Position numbers and translations under genes: made by a program. Of a stretch of DNA of 64,000 bases, positions 1 through 9,934 are shown piece after piece; the first letter of the stretch is position 1, and each line of letters starts with the position of its first letter. This stretch comes from Hymenobacter nivis (GTDB lineage Bacteria; Bacteroidota; Bacteroidia; Cytophagales; Hymenobacteraceae): positions 1,488,001 to 1,552,000 of the forward strand of contig NZ_CP029145.1 in NCBI RefSeq assembly GCF_003149515.1. Reading direction: 5' to 3'. The notes under the pieces are model-generated. The model was not told the origin of the DNA, made no database searches, and was given only the letters and a program-made list of their open reading frames with translations.

Positions 1-1530
<1,530 letters not shown>

Positions 1531-1555
1531 ATTCCTGGCCGCTACCTACTTACTC

Positions 1556-1590
1556 AAAAACCCCGGGCGCTCACGCAGCCGGGGTTTTTT
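1556..1590 (+). terminator. Rho-independent terminator of pckA
   Basis: An 11-bp inverted repeat (AAAAACCCCGG / CCGGGGTTTTT) with a 12-nt loop, starting 25 bp after the pckA stop and running into a T tract. Confidence 0.85.
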
Positions 1591-1678
1591 GGTGCCTGGC
1601 GCAACCCCTGGCCGTGGGCGCGGTCTATGGGCGGGCGCCGGGGCCCCGGCTGCACTAATTTTGAGCTTTCCTCTTCGT

Positions 1679-2473
1679 ATGACGCGTTTTCGTTTCCTGC
1701 CGCTGCTTCTGTTACTGCTTGCGCCCGCCCGCCTGTGGGCCTGGGGCGTGGAAGGCCACCGCGCCGTGGGCCGCCTGGCCGAGCACCACCTCACCAGCCA
1801 GGCGCGCCGCGCGGTGCACGAACTGCTAGGTACCGAAACCGTGACGCTGGTAAGCACCTGGGCCGACGAGGTTCTATACCCGCCCGTGCCGGAGTTCAAG
1901 GGCACCAGCGCTTGGCACTACGTGAACAGCCCCGGCGGCCTCGGCCACGACCAGTACGTACAGGACCTGAAGGCCCAGACCCTCCCCAACGCCTACCGCG
2001 CGCTGCTGGATAATATTACCATCCTGAAGGACAAAGCCAGACCCAGGGCCGACCGGGCAGTGGCCCTGAAGTTCGTCATTCACCTCGTAGGCGACGTGCA
2101 CCAGCCCATGCACGCCGGCCGGCTCGAAGACAAGGGCGGCAACGCCATCAAGCTCACCTACCGCGGCAAGGAAACCAACCTCCACAGCCTCTGGGACAGC
2201 GGGTTGCTGGATTACCAGGGCCTGAGCTACTCCGAAATGGGCCAGCAGTACGACGACGTACCCAAGGCCCAGCAGCGCCAGTGGCAGCGCGACGATGTGG
2301 CCCAGTGGCTCTGGGAATCGTACCAGCTCAGCGAGCAGATTTACGCCGAAGCCGCCCAAAACCCCACCGGTTTCGACTACCGCTACTACCCCGCGCACGG
2401 GCCCCAGGTGCAGCGGCGCATCCAGCAAGCCGGCCTGCGCCTAGCCGCCGTACTGAATGACGCGCTGAAATAG
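1679..2473 (+). CDS. Secreted S1/P1-type nuclease
   Basis: Zinc-dependent single-strand-specific nuclease/3'-nucleotidase family, exported and probably used to scavenge nucleotides. The ATG at 1679 gives 264 aa with a clean signal peptide (MTRFRFLPLLLLLLAPARLWA) and a mature N-terminus beginning WG, as the family needs because the N-terminal Trp is a zinc ligand. Other family blocks are GHRAVGRLAE, STWAD, WHYVN, HLVGDVHQPMHAG and NLHSLWDSGLL. A longer in-frame reading from 1472 would overlap pckA and its terminator and is rejected. It stands alone between pckA and a minus-strand gene. Confidence 0.92.
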   Translation: MTRFRFLPLLLLLLAPARLWAWGVEGHRAVGRLAEHHLTSQARRAVHELLGTETVTLVSTWADEVLYPPVPEFKGTSAWHYVNSPGGLGHDQYVQDLKAQTLPNAYRALLDNITILKDKARPRADRAVALKFVIHLVGDVHQPMHAGRLEDKGGNAIKLTYRGKETNLHSLWDSGLLDYQGLSYSEMGQQYDDVPKAQQRQWQRDDVAQWLWESYQLSEQIYAEAAQNPTGFDYRYYPAHGPQVQRRIQQAGLRLAAVLNDALK

Positions 2474-2491
2474 CGCGCCCGGGTCCGCCGT

Positions 2492-3341
2492 TTAGCTAGC
2501 TGGCGGCCGACAAGCGGCTAGCCAACGCCTCAATGTCGGCGCGGCGCGCCAGGGGCCCAGCCACTCCGCGGGAAGCCCCGCTTCCCCGTACGCCAGGCCG
2601 GCCAGCCCGCCCGCTACAACCCCGGTCGTGTCGGTATCGCTGCCGAGGTTGACGGCGGCCAGCACCGTGGCGGCATAGGTAGCGTGCGTAAGCAGGCACC
2701 ACAGCGCTGCTTCCAGGATGTGCACCACGTAGCCAGGGGATTGAATTTCGGCTTCGGGCAGCGCGGGCAAGGTACCGTTGAGCACGCGGCGGTAGTGGAT
2801 TTCCTCCACCGCCGCGGGGTTGCGGCCCTGGCACAGCCACGGTTTGGCCACTGCCGCCATTTGGGCGTAGGCCGCGGCATCCAAATCCAGGGGTTCGGCC
2901 CGCCAGGTTTGGTGAAAAACCAGCGGCAGGATCCGCATCAGCGCTCCGTTGCCGTTGTCGAGCGCCGTCCGGGGCCCCGCTTGGGTTGGCGCCACCCCTT
3001 GCCGCAGCCGGCCGATGGCGGCGCGGGTGGCGTTACCCACGTCGAAGGTTTCGGCGGTGGCCGTCCAGTAAGCGTGGTCCAGCCAACTGATGCACCGGCG
3101 AGCAAAATCTGCCAAGTCCGGGGGCCCCAGCAGGCCCCCGGGCCGGGCCAGGGTTTCGGCCAAGCAAAAGGTGAGCGAGGCATCGTCGGACCACGTACCG
3201 GCCGGCTGGTTGTGCGTGCCGTGGGCGCGCATAGTAGCTACGGGGTCGCGGCGGCGCTCCTCGCGGCTTCGGAACTCAACGGGCACGCCCACCCACAGTC
3301 AGGCCCAGCAAGGCGGCCCGGGTAGCAGCAGGTGGTAGCAC
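2492..3341 (-). pseudogene. ADP-ribosylglycohydrolase, frame-shifted near the N-terminus
   Basis: ADP-ribosylglycohydrolases remove ADP-ribose from proteins or small molecules using two Mg ions. The bulk (below 3292) is intact: GTWSDDASLTFCLAETL carries the first metal cluster and GSDTDTTGVVAGGLAGLAYG the second. The expected N-terminal block G(D)ALGVPVEFR is broken: from a GTG at 3341 one frame reads LPPAATRAALLGLTVG, and the other resumes at GVPVEFRSREE near 3292. The DNA GGTGGGCGTGCCC fits loss of about 8 bp encoding the D-A-L part of the motif. A GTG at 3292 could start a shortened protein, but it would lack the family's N-terminal helix. Sequencing error cannot be excluded. Confidence 0.75.
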
Positions 3342-3417
3342 AGGCGCCAAAAGTAGCGGACGGACCGCCAGGGTTTCTCGCGCGCCGGGGCCCCAAAGCA
3401 GCCGATCTTTGCGCCCC

Positions 3418-4125
3418 ATGCTGACCTGCTACGCCCCCGACCTGCACCCCGGCCAACCGGCCTACACCCTCTCCGAAGAGGAAAGCAAGCATGCCGTGCG
3501 CGTGCTGCGCCTGGGATCCGGGGCCCCCGTGGCCCTCGTGGACGGCCGCGGAGGCCGCTACCAGGCGGTGGTGGCCGATGCTAACCCCAAGCGCTGCCAG
3601 CTGCGCCTCACCGCCCACGAGGCCGTGCTGCCCCGCTCCTACGTCACGCACGTGGCCGTGGCCCCCACCAAAAATCTCGACCGCATGGAGTGGTTCGTCG
3701 AAAAGGCCGTAGAAGTCGGCGTGGAGCGCATTTCCTTCCTGCGCTGCGCCCGCTCCGAGCGCCGCGAACTGAAGCTGGAGCGCCTAGAGAAAATCGCCGT
3801 TAGCGCCCTCAAGCAGTCGGGCCAGGCGTGGCTGCCGCAGCTGGATGAACTGGTGGATTTCGCCCCTTTCGTGGCCGCTGCCGAGGCCGCCACCACCTTC
3901 ATCGCGCACCTGGAGGAGGGCGAGCGCACGGCCCTGGCGCAAGTCGCCGCCGCGGGCCCCGGCTGCTGCGTGCTCATCGGGCCCGAGGGCGACTTTACCC
4001 CCGAGGAAATTGCGCTGGCGCTCGGCCGCGGCATCCGGCCCGTCACGCTGGGCCCCTCGCGGCTGCGCACCGAAACGGCGGCGCTGGCGGCCGTATTCAC
4101 GGCGCAGCTGGTGCGGGAGAGGTAG
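3418..4125 (+). CDS. rsmE: 16S rRNA (uracil(1498)-N(3))-methyltransferase
   Basis: SPOUT-class enzyme that methylates U1498 of 16S rRNA in the 30S subunit using S-adenosylmethionine. The 235-aa product from the ATG at 3418 matches the usual length; a TTG nine bases upstream is a less likely start. Family blocks are HAVRVLRLGSG in the PUA-like N-terminus, VAPTKNLDRMEWFVEKAVEVG in the middle, and the knot motifs LIGPEGDFTPEE and LGPSRLRTETAAL at the end. It converges with the zinc-ribbon gene across a perfect palindrome. Confidence 0.95.
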   Translation: MLTCYAPDLHPGQPAYTLSEEESKHAVRVLRLGSGAPVALVDGRGGRYQAVVADANPKRCQLRLTAHEAVLPRSYVTHVAVAPTKNLDRMEWFVEKAVEVGVERISFLRCARSERRELKLERLEKIAVSALKQSGQAWLPQLDELVDFAPFVAAAEAATTFIAHLEEGERTALAQVAAAGPGCCVLIGPEGDFTPEEIALALGRGIRPVTLGPSRLRTETAALAAVFTAQLVRER

Positions 4126-4136
4126 CCTGGATTTTT

Positions 4137-4186
4137 GCCGGGCGGCGGCGCTTAGGGCCCCGGGGCCCTAAGCGCCGCCGCCCGGC
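4137..4186. terminator. 50-bp perfect palindrome, bidirectional terminator
   Basis: Two 25-nt arms meet without a spacer (centre 4161/4162, GGGCCCC|GGGGCCC). It lies between convergent rsmE and the minus-strand gene and includes the last codons and stop of the latter. A T run precedes it on the plus strand (ATTTTT) and GTTT follows it. Confidence 0.75.
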
Positions 4187-5280
4187 GTTTCGTTGGCCGC
4201 CACCAGCTTGGGCCGGGCGCCGCAAGCAGCGCAAAAGGGCAGGTGCACGAAATTTTTGTGCCCGCAGCGGTAGCAGTCGGCAAACAGGTCCAGGCCGCAG
4301 TACCGGCAGAAATCCGCCACGGGCATGGCGTTTTCCGGCGGGCTGTTCTTCACCGGAACTTCCCACTTTTTGAGAATAAAATCTTTGCCGCAGGAAGGAC
4401 AAAAATGGTCGTCCAGGGCTTTTTCTGCCGCGCCTAATTGCACGTTTTTGGCCCGTTCCTGGGAAGAGGCTTTCAGCTCTTCCTGCTTCATATCCAAGTA
4501 GATGCGCAGGCGCTTGATGGCGTAGTACCCCAGCCCGCCCGAGAGGGCAATGCCTACAGTGTAGCGGACGTAGCCCCCGTAGCTGGGCAAATACGGCACG
4601 AGGCCAACGAAAAAAGCAAAGAGCGAAAACAGCGTGAAACCGAAGTACAGCGGCCAAAACTTATCCTTGCGAAAACGCAAAAAAAAGAAAATACCCAGCG
4701 TCAGAATGGGCCCCACAAACAGGAGCCGGATGAGAAATACTTTCAGTTCGTGGCCTTTGGCAGCGGTTTCGTAGCGGGCCTGGGTCCGTTGGTTTTCCTG
4801 TTCGGCCAGCGCCTCGTTTTTCTGCAACAGCTTGGTTTTGGCCGCCGCGCTGTCTTCGCGCGCGGCCACTTGCGCCCGCCACGCCCGCTCCACCTGGTAG
4901 TAGCCGTCCAGCCTCCGGGCCCGATCCACCACTTCCTGGTCTTTGCTGGGCGTGCCGAGCGTTTTGCGGGTTTTGATCCAGTTGTCGAACGACTGTTTTT
5001 CGTCTTGGTAATTTTGTTGGGCCGTGGCGAGGGTTTTTTCGACGGTGGCGTTGCGGTCGTGCAACGCCGCTATCCCGGCCTCCAATGCTTCTTTTCGCGC
5101 ATCAAGGGCCGCAACGGCCCGCTGGTCGGCAAATTCTTCCACCGCCAGCGGGGCAGCGGCAAGGCCCAGGTCATCGATGATTTTATTGGATAATGAAATC
5201 AGGAAAAAGCACAGCACCAACGAGATAAGGTAGTATACGAAGCGCGATATACGTTCCAGTTTTTTGCTGTTGAACTCCAT
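4168..5280 (-). CDS. Membrane protein with coiled coil and C-terminal zinc ribbons, unknown function
   Basis: A 370-aa protein from an ATG. Order: a hydrophobic segment near residues 13-35 (YYLISLVLCFFLISLSN), a long charged coiled-coil-like stretch (about 55-185), two or three further membrane segments (about 190-255), then a Cys-rich tail with CPSCGKDF followed by CRYCGLDL, CYRCGH and CAACG. The last pairs look like a double zinc ribbon. The family is not recognised; the layout suggests a membrane sensor or scaffold, which is inference. The stop codon lies inside the palindrome shared with rsmE. No operon partner is visible. Confidence 0.8.
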   Translation of the reverse strand: MEFNSKKLERISRFVYYLISLVLCFFLISLSNKIIDDLGLAAAPLAVEEFADQRAVAALDARKEALEAGIAALHDRNATVEKTLATAQQNYQDEKQSFDNWIKTRKTLGTPSKDQEVVDRARRLDGYYQVERAWRAQVAAREDSAAAKTKLLQKNEALAEQENQRTQARYETAAKGHELKVFLIRLLFVGPILTLGIFFFLRFRKDKFWPLYFGFTLFSLFAFFVGLVPYLPSYGGYVRYTVGIALSGGLGYYAIKRLRIYLDMKQEELKASSQERAKNVQLGAAEKALDDHFCPSCGKDFILKKWEVPVKNSPPENAMPVADFCRYCGLDLFADCYRCGHKNFVHLPFCAACGARPKLVAANETPGGGA

Positions 5281-5339
5281 GAGTTATTGGGGAAATAGGC
5301 GGATGGGCGGCGCAAGCTACGCCCCGCGCCCCCGCCGCA

Positions 5340-5545
5340 AGCCCCGGCGCAGGTGCCACCAACTGCCGGATGGGGGCCAAATGTGCCAGCAGCACCAAGG
5401 GCGCCACGCACCCGGGCAGGAACACGAATGGTAGATACAAAATGGCTACGTTGGGCTGCCCAAAGGCAAACCGCTGGAAGGGCGTGGGTGCCGACAGCAC
5501 GGCATTTACTACAATGTTGAGGAGCGAGCCGAGGCCAACGACGTT
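5340..5545 (-). pseudogene. Remnant of an integral membrane protein (C-terminal part)
   Basis: The minus-strand frame reads VVGLGSLLNIVVNAVLS, then PTPFQRFAFGQPNVAILYLP and FVFLPGCVAPLVLLAHLAPI, two membrane-type helices with a conserved-looking loop between. An in-frame TAG just upstream and the lack of a sensible C-terminus show that only a fragment survives. The family is uncharacterised. The rest of 5281-6017 has no gene that can be supported; it holds the repeat at 5611-5700 and the hairpin at 5873-5923. Confidence 0.45.
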
Positions 5546-5610
5546 CTACGCCAAGAGCCCCGGGGCCCCAAGCGCTTGAATACGAAGGCGGGGCAATTGC
5601 TCGCAGCAGG

Positions 5611-5700
5611 ATGTAGCACGGGCTTTGTAGCCCGCGTTCCTGCGCCACCAGAATGATTTTAAGGATACGAGGACGCAGACTACAAGGTCCGCGCTATAAC
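5611..5700. repeat. Imperfect inverted repeat, REP-like
   Basis: Two diverged arms around GTAGCACGGGCTTTGTAGCC and GACTACAAGGTCCGCGCTAT, each with its own small palindrome. They look like one end-to-end inverted intergenic repeat. No coding potential. Confidence 0.5.
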
Positions 5701-5872
5701 CTCGGCGCTGGCTTAAGGGCGCTGTGCAACAGCAGGAACTGATGCTTTTCAACGGCTTTCCGGGTAAAAACGCTGGTAATTTCTACCGCCCCCCCCGATG
5801 CGGCCCGTGCTTTACAGAAAACGTCGCAAGTTGTCGTTGGTTAGGTCCGTGGCTGGCCGGGGCAAAATGAAA

Positions 5873-5923
5873 CCCCGGGCGCAAAGTACCACCGGGCCAG
5901 CCGATGGTACTTTGCGCCCGGGG
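5873..5923. promoter_or_regulatory. Perfect 19-bp inverted repeat upstream of DUF4159 gene
   Basis: Arms CCCCGGGCGCAAAGTACCA and TGGTACTTTGCGCCCGGGG enclose a 13-nt loop, about 95 bp before the DUF4159 start. It could be an operator, an attenuator hairpin or a terminator of upstream transcription. The role is unknown. Confidence 0.45.
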
Positions 5924-6017
5924 CCCTACCGCCGGCTGGGCCGGCCAGTTTCCCGAACTTTCGGGTCCGGCGCGGCCTTAGCAAGCCATCCAGGCCCGCT
6001 TTCCTTCTCCCACTACC

Positions 6018-6689
6018 ATGCTTCGCCACTTCCTCCTCGCTGCCGCCCTCCTTTTTACCACCACGGCCGCCGCGCCGGCGCCGGGGGCCCCCAGTTTCCG
6101 CATCGCCAAGCTGCACTATGGCGGCGGTGGCGACTGGTACGCCAATAAAACCAGTCTGCCCAACCTTATCAGCTTCTGCAACCAGACGCTGCACACCAAC
6201 ATCGCGCCCGACGAGGCCACCGTGGAGCTGGACGCGCCGGAACTGCTTGATTATCCGTTCATTCATATGACGGGGCACGGCAACGTGAGCTTCACCGCCG
6301 CCGAGGCCCAGAACCTGCGGCGCTACCTGGTGGGCGGCGGCTTCCTGCACATTGACGACAACTACGGGCTCGACAAGTTTATCCGGCCCGAAATGAAGAA
6401 GGTGTTTCCCGAGCTGGAATTCGTGGAGCTGCCCTACTCCCACCCCATCTACCACCAGAAATATCCATTTCCCCGGGGCCTGCCCAAGGTGCACGAGCAC
6501 GATGGCAAGCGCGCCCAGGGCTTCGGCCTGGTGTACAAGGGCCGGCTTGTCTGCTTCTACAGCTTCGAGTGCGACCTAGGCAACGGCTGGGAAGACGTGG
6601 GCACCTACCCCGAAGACTCGCCCGCCGTGCACGACGCCGCCCTGCGCATGGGCGCCAACCTGGTGAGCTACGCCCTCACGCAGGACTAG
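6018..6689 (+). CDS. DUF4159 domain protein, secreted
   Basis: A 223-aa protein with a signal peptide (residues about 1-21) followed by one DUF4159 domain. Typical blocks are KLHYGGGGDWYANKTSLPNL, FIHMTGHGNVSFT, GGGFLHIDDNYGLD, the ELPYSHPIYHQKYPFPRGLP segment and GANLVSYAL. The fold is GATase/ThuA-like and the biochemical role is unknown. In Bacteroidota such genes often sit near gliding or envelope maintenance genes; here it stands alone. A perfect hairpin lies upstream and a MITE-like repeat starts 23 bp after the stop. Confidence 0.9.
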   Translation: MLRHFLLAAALLFTTTAAAPAPGAPSFRIAKLHYGGGGDWYANKTSLPNLISFCNQTLHTNIAPDEATVELDAPELLDYPFIHMTGHGNVSFTAAEAQNLRRYLVGGGFLHIDDNYGLDKFIRPEMKKVFPELEFVELPYSHPIYHQKYPFPRGLPKVHEHDGKRAQGFGLVYKGRLVCFYSFECDLGNGWEDVGTYPEDSPAVHDAALRMGANLVSYALTQD

Positions 6690-6711
6690 CCGAGGCCTGG
6701 CTTTAGTTATC

Positions 6712-6884
6712 AGTTATTCGTTGTCAGTTGTCAGGGAGGCAATCAGGCCGTCATGCAGAGCGCAGCGAGGCATCTCTAACGCATAAGTATTCCTATCAAT
6801 TGGGTTTACTGCCGCAGTAAAAATGATTCGCTGCGCTCTGCATGACGGCCTGATTGCCTCCCTGACAACTGACAACGAACAACT
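6712..6884. repeat. MITE-like palindromic element, copy 1
   Basis: Two 57-bp arms with one mismatch enclose a 59-nt loop. The inner arms carry GTCATGCAGAGCGCAGCGA and its complement, related to the copies at 20493, 23821 and 26887. It separates two convergent genes and has no coding capacity. Confidence 0.85.
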
Positions 6885-6892
6885 AAAACCAG

Positions 6893-7471
6893 CTACCAAG
6901 GCCGGCGGTTCAGGATTTCGCTGAGCACAAAGGCGGCGCGCACGTTGGCGGGCTGAGTCAACAGGCGGCGCACGGCGGCGCCGGTGCTTTCCGCAGCCGG
7001 CGCGGGGGCCCCAAACGGCCGGTAGGTGGCGTCGGGCTGAGCCAATACTACGGCGCGGGGCAGGTTGGCGCCACGCTGCACCACGGGCGTAGCCGGGCTC
7101 ATGGGGCGGGCCGTAGCCGGGGCTTCCAGCGAGGTGAGGCGGCGCAGCGGGCGGCGCGGGCGGCGCTCTTGCGGGCGGGCTACGGGCATGGGCCGGCCGC
7201 CCAGCGTGTTGGGGCGGGCCGCCGGGCTGGCGGGCGCGGGCAAAGACTGGCTAGTAACGGGCGGCCGGGGGACCCCGGGTTCGTCGGCGTTGCGGGCCTG
7301 CATCTGCTTCAGTAGCTCCTGAAAGGTGGCGGTGGGCAGTGCGGGCACAGCCGGCGCGCGGGGCCGCTCGCGCTCCTCCTGGGCGGCGGTATTACGCATT
7401 TTTTGCACCATGCGGTACACGAAGGCCCCAAGGCCCAGCACAACCCAAAGCAGCGTTTGCACCTTTTCCAT
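6893..7471 (-). CDS. Membrane-anchored hypothetical protein
   Basis: A 192-aa protein with an N-terminal helix (residues about 5-22, QTLLWVVLGLGAFVYRMVQK), then a Pro/Arg/Ala-rich disordered stretch and a short ordered tail (NVRAAFVLSEILNRRPW). The pattern of N-terminal anchor, low-complexity middle and conserved end recurs in Bacteroidota proteins of unknown role. It lies 32 bp downstream of the acyltransferase on the same strand, probably co-transcribed with it. Confidence 0.7.
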   Translation of the reverse strand: MEKVQTLLWVVLGLGAFVYRMVQKMRNTAAQEERERPRAPAVPALPTATFQELLKQMQARNADEPGVPRPPVTSQSLPAPASPAARPNTLGGRPMPVARPQERRPRRPLRRLTSLEAPATARPMSPATPVVQRGANLPRAVVLAQPDATYRPFGAPAPAAESTGAAVRRLLTQPANVRAAFVLSEILNRRPW

Positions 7472-7503
7472 GCGGCTAAAGGTAGCGCCGGCCGCGCACT
7501 TGC

Positions 7504-8076
7504 TCAGCGCACGCCCTGGGCGGGGAAGCGGCCGGTTTTGGTGCGGTAGAAGGCCTTGATTTTTTCCTCGTCGGCGGCATAGTCACCGCTCGGGTACACG
7601 GCGGGGCCGATGCCGGCTTCCTTGTTTTTGTAATCCAAATAGCCCAGCCGAATAGGCACGTGCGCGGCCAGGGCGGCAAAGTAATAGCCTTTGCGCCAGC
7701 GCGGTTGGTACTTGCGGGTGCCTTCGGGGGTAATGAGAATCACCAGTTCGTCATGGGCATTGAAGAGCTCGGCCATGCCCTCCACGAGGCTATTGTTCTT
7801 GTTGCGGTCCACGGCCAGGCCGCCTACCAAGCGCACCAGGCCCCCGAGCAGCCAGTGGTCGGTCCACTCCTTTTTTACGGTGAAGCGCACATCCACGTCC
7901 ATCAGGTAAAACGCGGCGCGGGCGTAAATCAGGTCCCAGTTGCTGGTGTGGGGGGCCGCAATCATCATACTTTTCCTGATTTCCGGATTGGCCAGCTGAC
8001 CCAATTTCCAGCCCGACACCCAGAACACGAATTTGGCAATGTAGAACCAGACGGTAGAGGTTTTGCGGGCGGGCAT
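7504..8076 (-). CDS. PlsC-like 1-acylglycerol-3-phosphate acyltransferase family
   Basis: Transfers an acyl chain to lysophospholipid-type acceptors at the inner membrane. The 190-aa product has the catalytic H(X4)D box in PHTSNWDLIY (residues about 42-51) and the glycerol-phosphate site PEGTRK (about 117-122). It is short for PlsC, as in the compact Bacteroidota subfamily whose acceptor is undefined. It follows the patatin-like gene with a 52-bp gap on the same strand, so lipid turnover is the shared theme. Confidence 0.88.
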   Translation of the reverse strand: MPARKTSTVWFYIAKFVFWVSGWKLGQLANPEIRKSMMIAAPHTSNWDLIYARAAFYLMDVDVRFTVKKEWTDHWLLGGLVRLVGGLAVDRNKNNSLVEGMAELFNAHDELVILITPEGTRKYQPRWRKGYYFAALAAHVPIRLGYLDYKNKEAGIGPAVYPSGDYAADEEKIKAFYRTKTGRFPAQGVR

Positions 8077-8128
8077 TGGCTAAAACGAGGGGATGGGTGG
8101 AAATGCAAAGGTAGAGCGCAGGCCCGCC

Positions 8129-8926
8129 TCAGGCCAGCAGGGCCCCCAGGGCGGCGGCCTGGCCCAGCGCGTAGCGGTAGCCAATGTCGAAAATCGCCGC
8201 GGCCTGGCGGTAATCGAGTGGGCGGAAGTGGCGAAGCTCGGGCGGTTCCAGCAGCAGAGCGCACTGAGTTTTGCGGTGGGCCGTGTTGGCGTTGATGGCC
8301 AGATGCAGGGTGCGCTCCACCAGCCGGCGCAGCGTGGGGATGCGCGCCTCGCGGTTGACGGGGTTGCAGTGCACGCCCACCACGGGGCCCCCGGCGGCCA
8401 GCAGCGGCTCCACGGGCAGGTTGTTGAGCAGGCCACCATCAACGAGCTGGCGGCCCTGGTACTCCACGGCCCGGTACACGATGGGCACCGCCGACGAGGC
8501 CAGTAGCGCCGGCAGCAGCGGCCCCGTGCTGAGGTAGACCGACTCGCCGGCCATTAAATCGGTGGCGACCAGCGTAAGCGGCTTTTGCAAATCCTCGAAC
8601 TGCACGCGGGAACCCAAATAGCTGGCCAGCAGTGCCTCCACTGCGTCGAGCCCCAGCAGCCCCAGCCGGCTAAAGGCCGGCCGCGTGAGCCGGGCCACGT
8701 TGGTGGCCAGCAGCAGCCGCAGAATCTCGCGCGGCGGAAAACCGGCCGCGTAAAACGCCCCCGCAATGGCCCCCGAGCTCACACCCGCCAGCCGCCCCAC
8801 CGGCAGGGCCAGCTCATCAAGGGCCGCCAGCACGCCCAGGTGCGCAATGCCCCGGGCCCCGCCGCCCGACAGCGCCAGGCTTAAACTCGCTGTTGGCTGC
8901 TGGCTGCTGGCTGTTGGCTTTTCCAT
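8129..8926 (-). CDS. Patatin-like phospholipase (RssA type)
   Basis: A Ser-Asp dyad lipid acyl hydrolase. The 265-aa protein has the oxyanion-hole motif SGGGARGIAHLG (residues about 20-31), the nucleophile elbow GVSSG with Ser near residue 51, and the DGG motif with catalytic Asp in DGGLLNNLPVEPL (about 161-173). No signal peptide is evident; the first 12 residues are Ser/Thr/Gln-rich from a short GCTGTTGGCTGC-like DNA repeat at the start. Confidence 0.9.
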   Translation of the reverse strand: MEKPTASSQQPTASLSLALSGGGARGIAHLGVLAALDELALPVGRLAGVSSGAIAGAFYAAGFPPREILRLLLATNVARLTRPAFSRLGLLGLDAVEALLASYLGSRVQFEDLQKPLTLVATDLMAGESVYLSTGPLLPALLASSAVPIVYRAVEYQGRQLVDGGLLNNLPVEPLLAAGGPVVGVHCNPVNREARIPTLRRLVERTLHLAINANTAHRKTQCALLLEPPELRHFRPLDYRQAAAIFDIGYRYALGQAAALGALLA

Positions 8927-8982
8927 TTCGTTGGCTTCTCAACCACCAGATTTTTTTGCAAAAAAGCTAACAGCCAACGCTG

Positions 8983-9828
8983 TTATAAGTCCTTGATTCG
9001 CAAGCGCTCGGCCACGGCCACGCCGCGGTCGGTTTGCTGCACGGTGCAGGCCTCGGTGAGGTGGTCGTGCTGGAGCAGCAGCACCCAGTTTTCGGCGGCG
9101 GCGCGGGCCAGAACGGCTTCTTTTTCAGCCATCGTCACCAGCGGACGCATATCGTAGCCCATCACGTAGGGCAGCGGCAGGTGGGCCGCACTGGGCAGCA
9201 AATCGGACATGAACGCCAGCGTGCGCCCCTTATATTCCACCACGGGCACCATCAGTTGCTCGGTGTGGCCGTCGGCAAGCAGCAGCTCGCGGAACGGCAG
9301 CCCGGCGGGCACCCCGGCGGCGGGGTCGATGAAGCGCAACTGGCCGCTCTCGTGGATTGGCAGGATGTTTTCGGCCAGGAAGCTGGCTTTTTCGCGCGGG
9401 TTGGGGTGGGTGGCCCAGTCCCAGTGGCCCTGGTTGCTCCAGTACGTGGCGTTGGGGAAGGCCGGCACCAGGGCCCCGTCGGGCCGGCGCACCACGGCCC
9501 CGCCCACGTGGTCGAAGTGCAAATGCGTCAAAAACACGTCCGTGATATCGGCCCGGCCAAAGCCCAGGGCCCCCAGCGACCGGTCCAGCACGCCGTCGAC
9601 CTGCACATCGAAGCGGCTGAAAAATTTCGCGTCCTGCTTATCGCCAATGCCCGTGTCGACGAGCGTCAGGCGATTCTCATCTTCGATGAGCAGCGCGCGC
9701 ATGGCCCAGGTGCACATATTGTTGGCATCGGCGGGGTAAACTTTTTGCCACATCGACTTGGGCACTACGCCGAACATGGCGCCGCCGTCGAGCTTGAACA
9801 AACCGGTATCGATAGTATGGACAGTCAT
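8983..9828 (-). CDS. MBL-fold metallo-hydrolase
   Basis: A 281-aa dizinc hydrolase of the lactonase-like branch. Metal ligands are seen in THLHFDHVGG (residues about 101-110), the DTGIGD loop (about 57-62) and LLLADGHTEQ (about 191-200). The KLDGGAMFGVVPKSMW start resembles N-acyl-homoserine-lactone lactonase relatives, but the substrate cannot be set from sequence. No signal peptide. Confidence 0.88.
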   Translation of the reverse strand: MTVHTIDTGLFKLDGGAMFGVVPKSMWQKVYPADANNMCTWAMRALLIEDENRLTLVDTGIGDKQDAKFFSRFDVQVDGVLDRSLGALGFGRADITDVFLTHLHFDHVGGAVVRRPDGALVPAFPNATYWSNQGHWDWATHPNPREKASFLAENILPIHESGQLRFIDPAAGVPAGLPFRELLLADGHTEQLMVPVVEYKGRTLAFMSDLLPSAAHLPLPYVMGYDMRPLVTMAEKEAVLARAAAENWVLLLQHDHLTEACTVQQTDRGVAVAERLRIKDL

Positions 9829-9934
9829 TTTTTAGGGTGTGAGGATGGGAGGATACGGGGCGGTGAAGTAAAAAGTGGAGAGCACAGGGTTTAAGGTTGA
9901 TAGCGGCGTCCACCTACCCCCATACCCGCTTACC

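Noticed and set aside
8880..8990. Short GCTGTTGGCTGCTGGCT-like direct repeats
   Set aside because: Simple low-complexity repeat at a gene start without wider structure.
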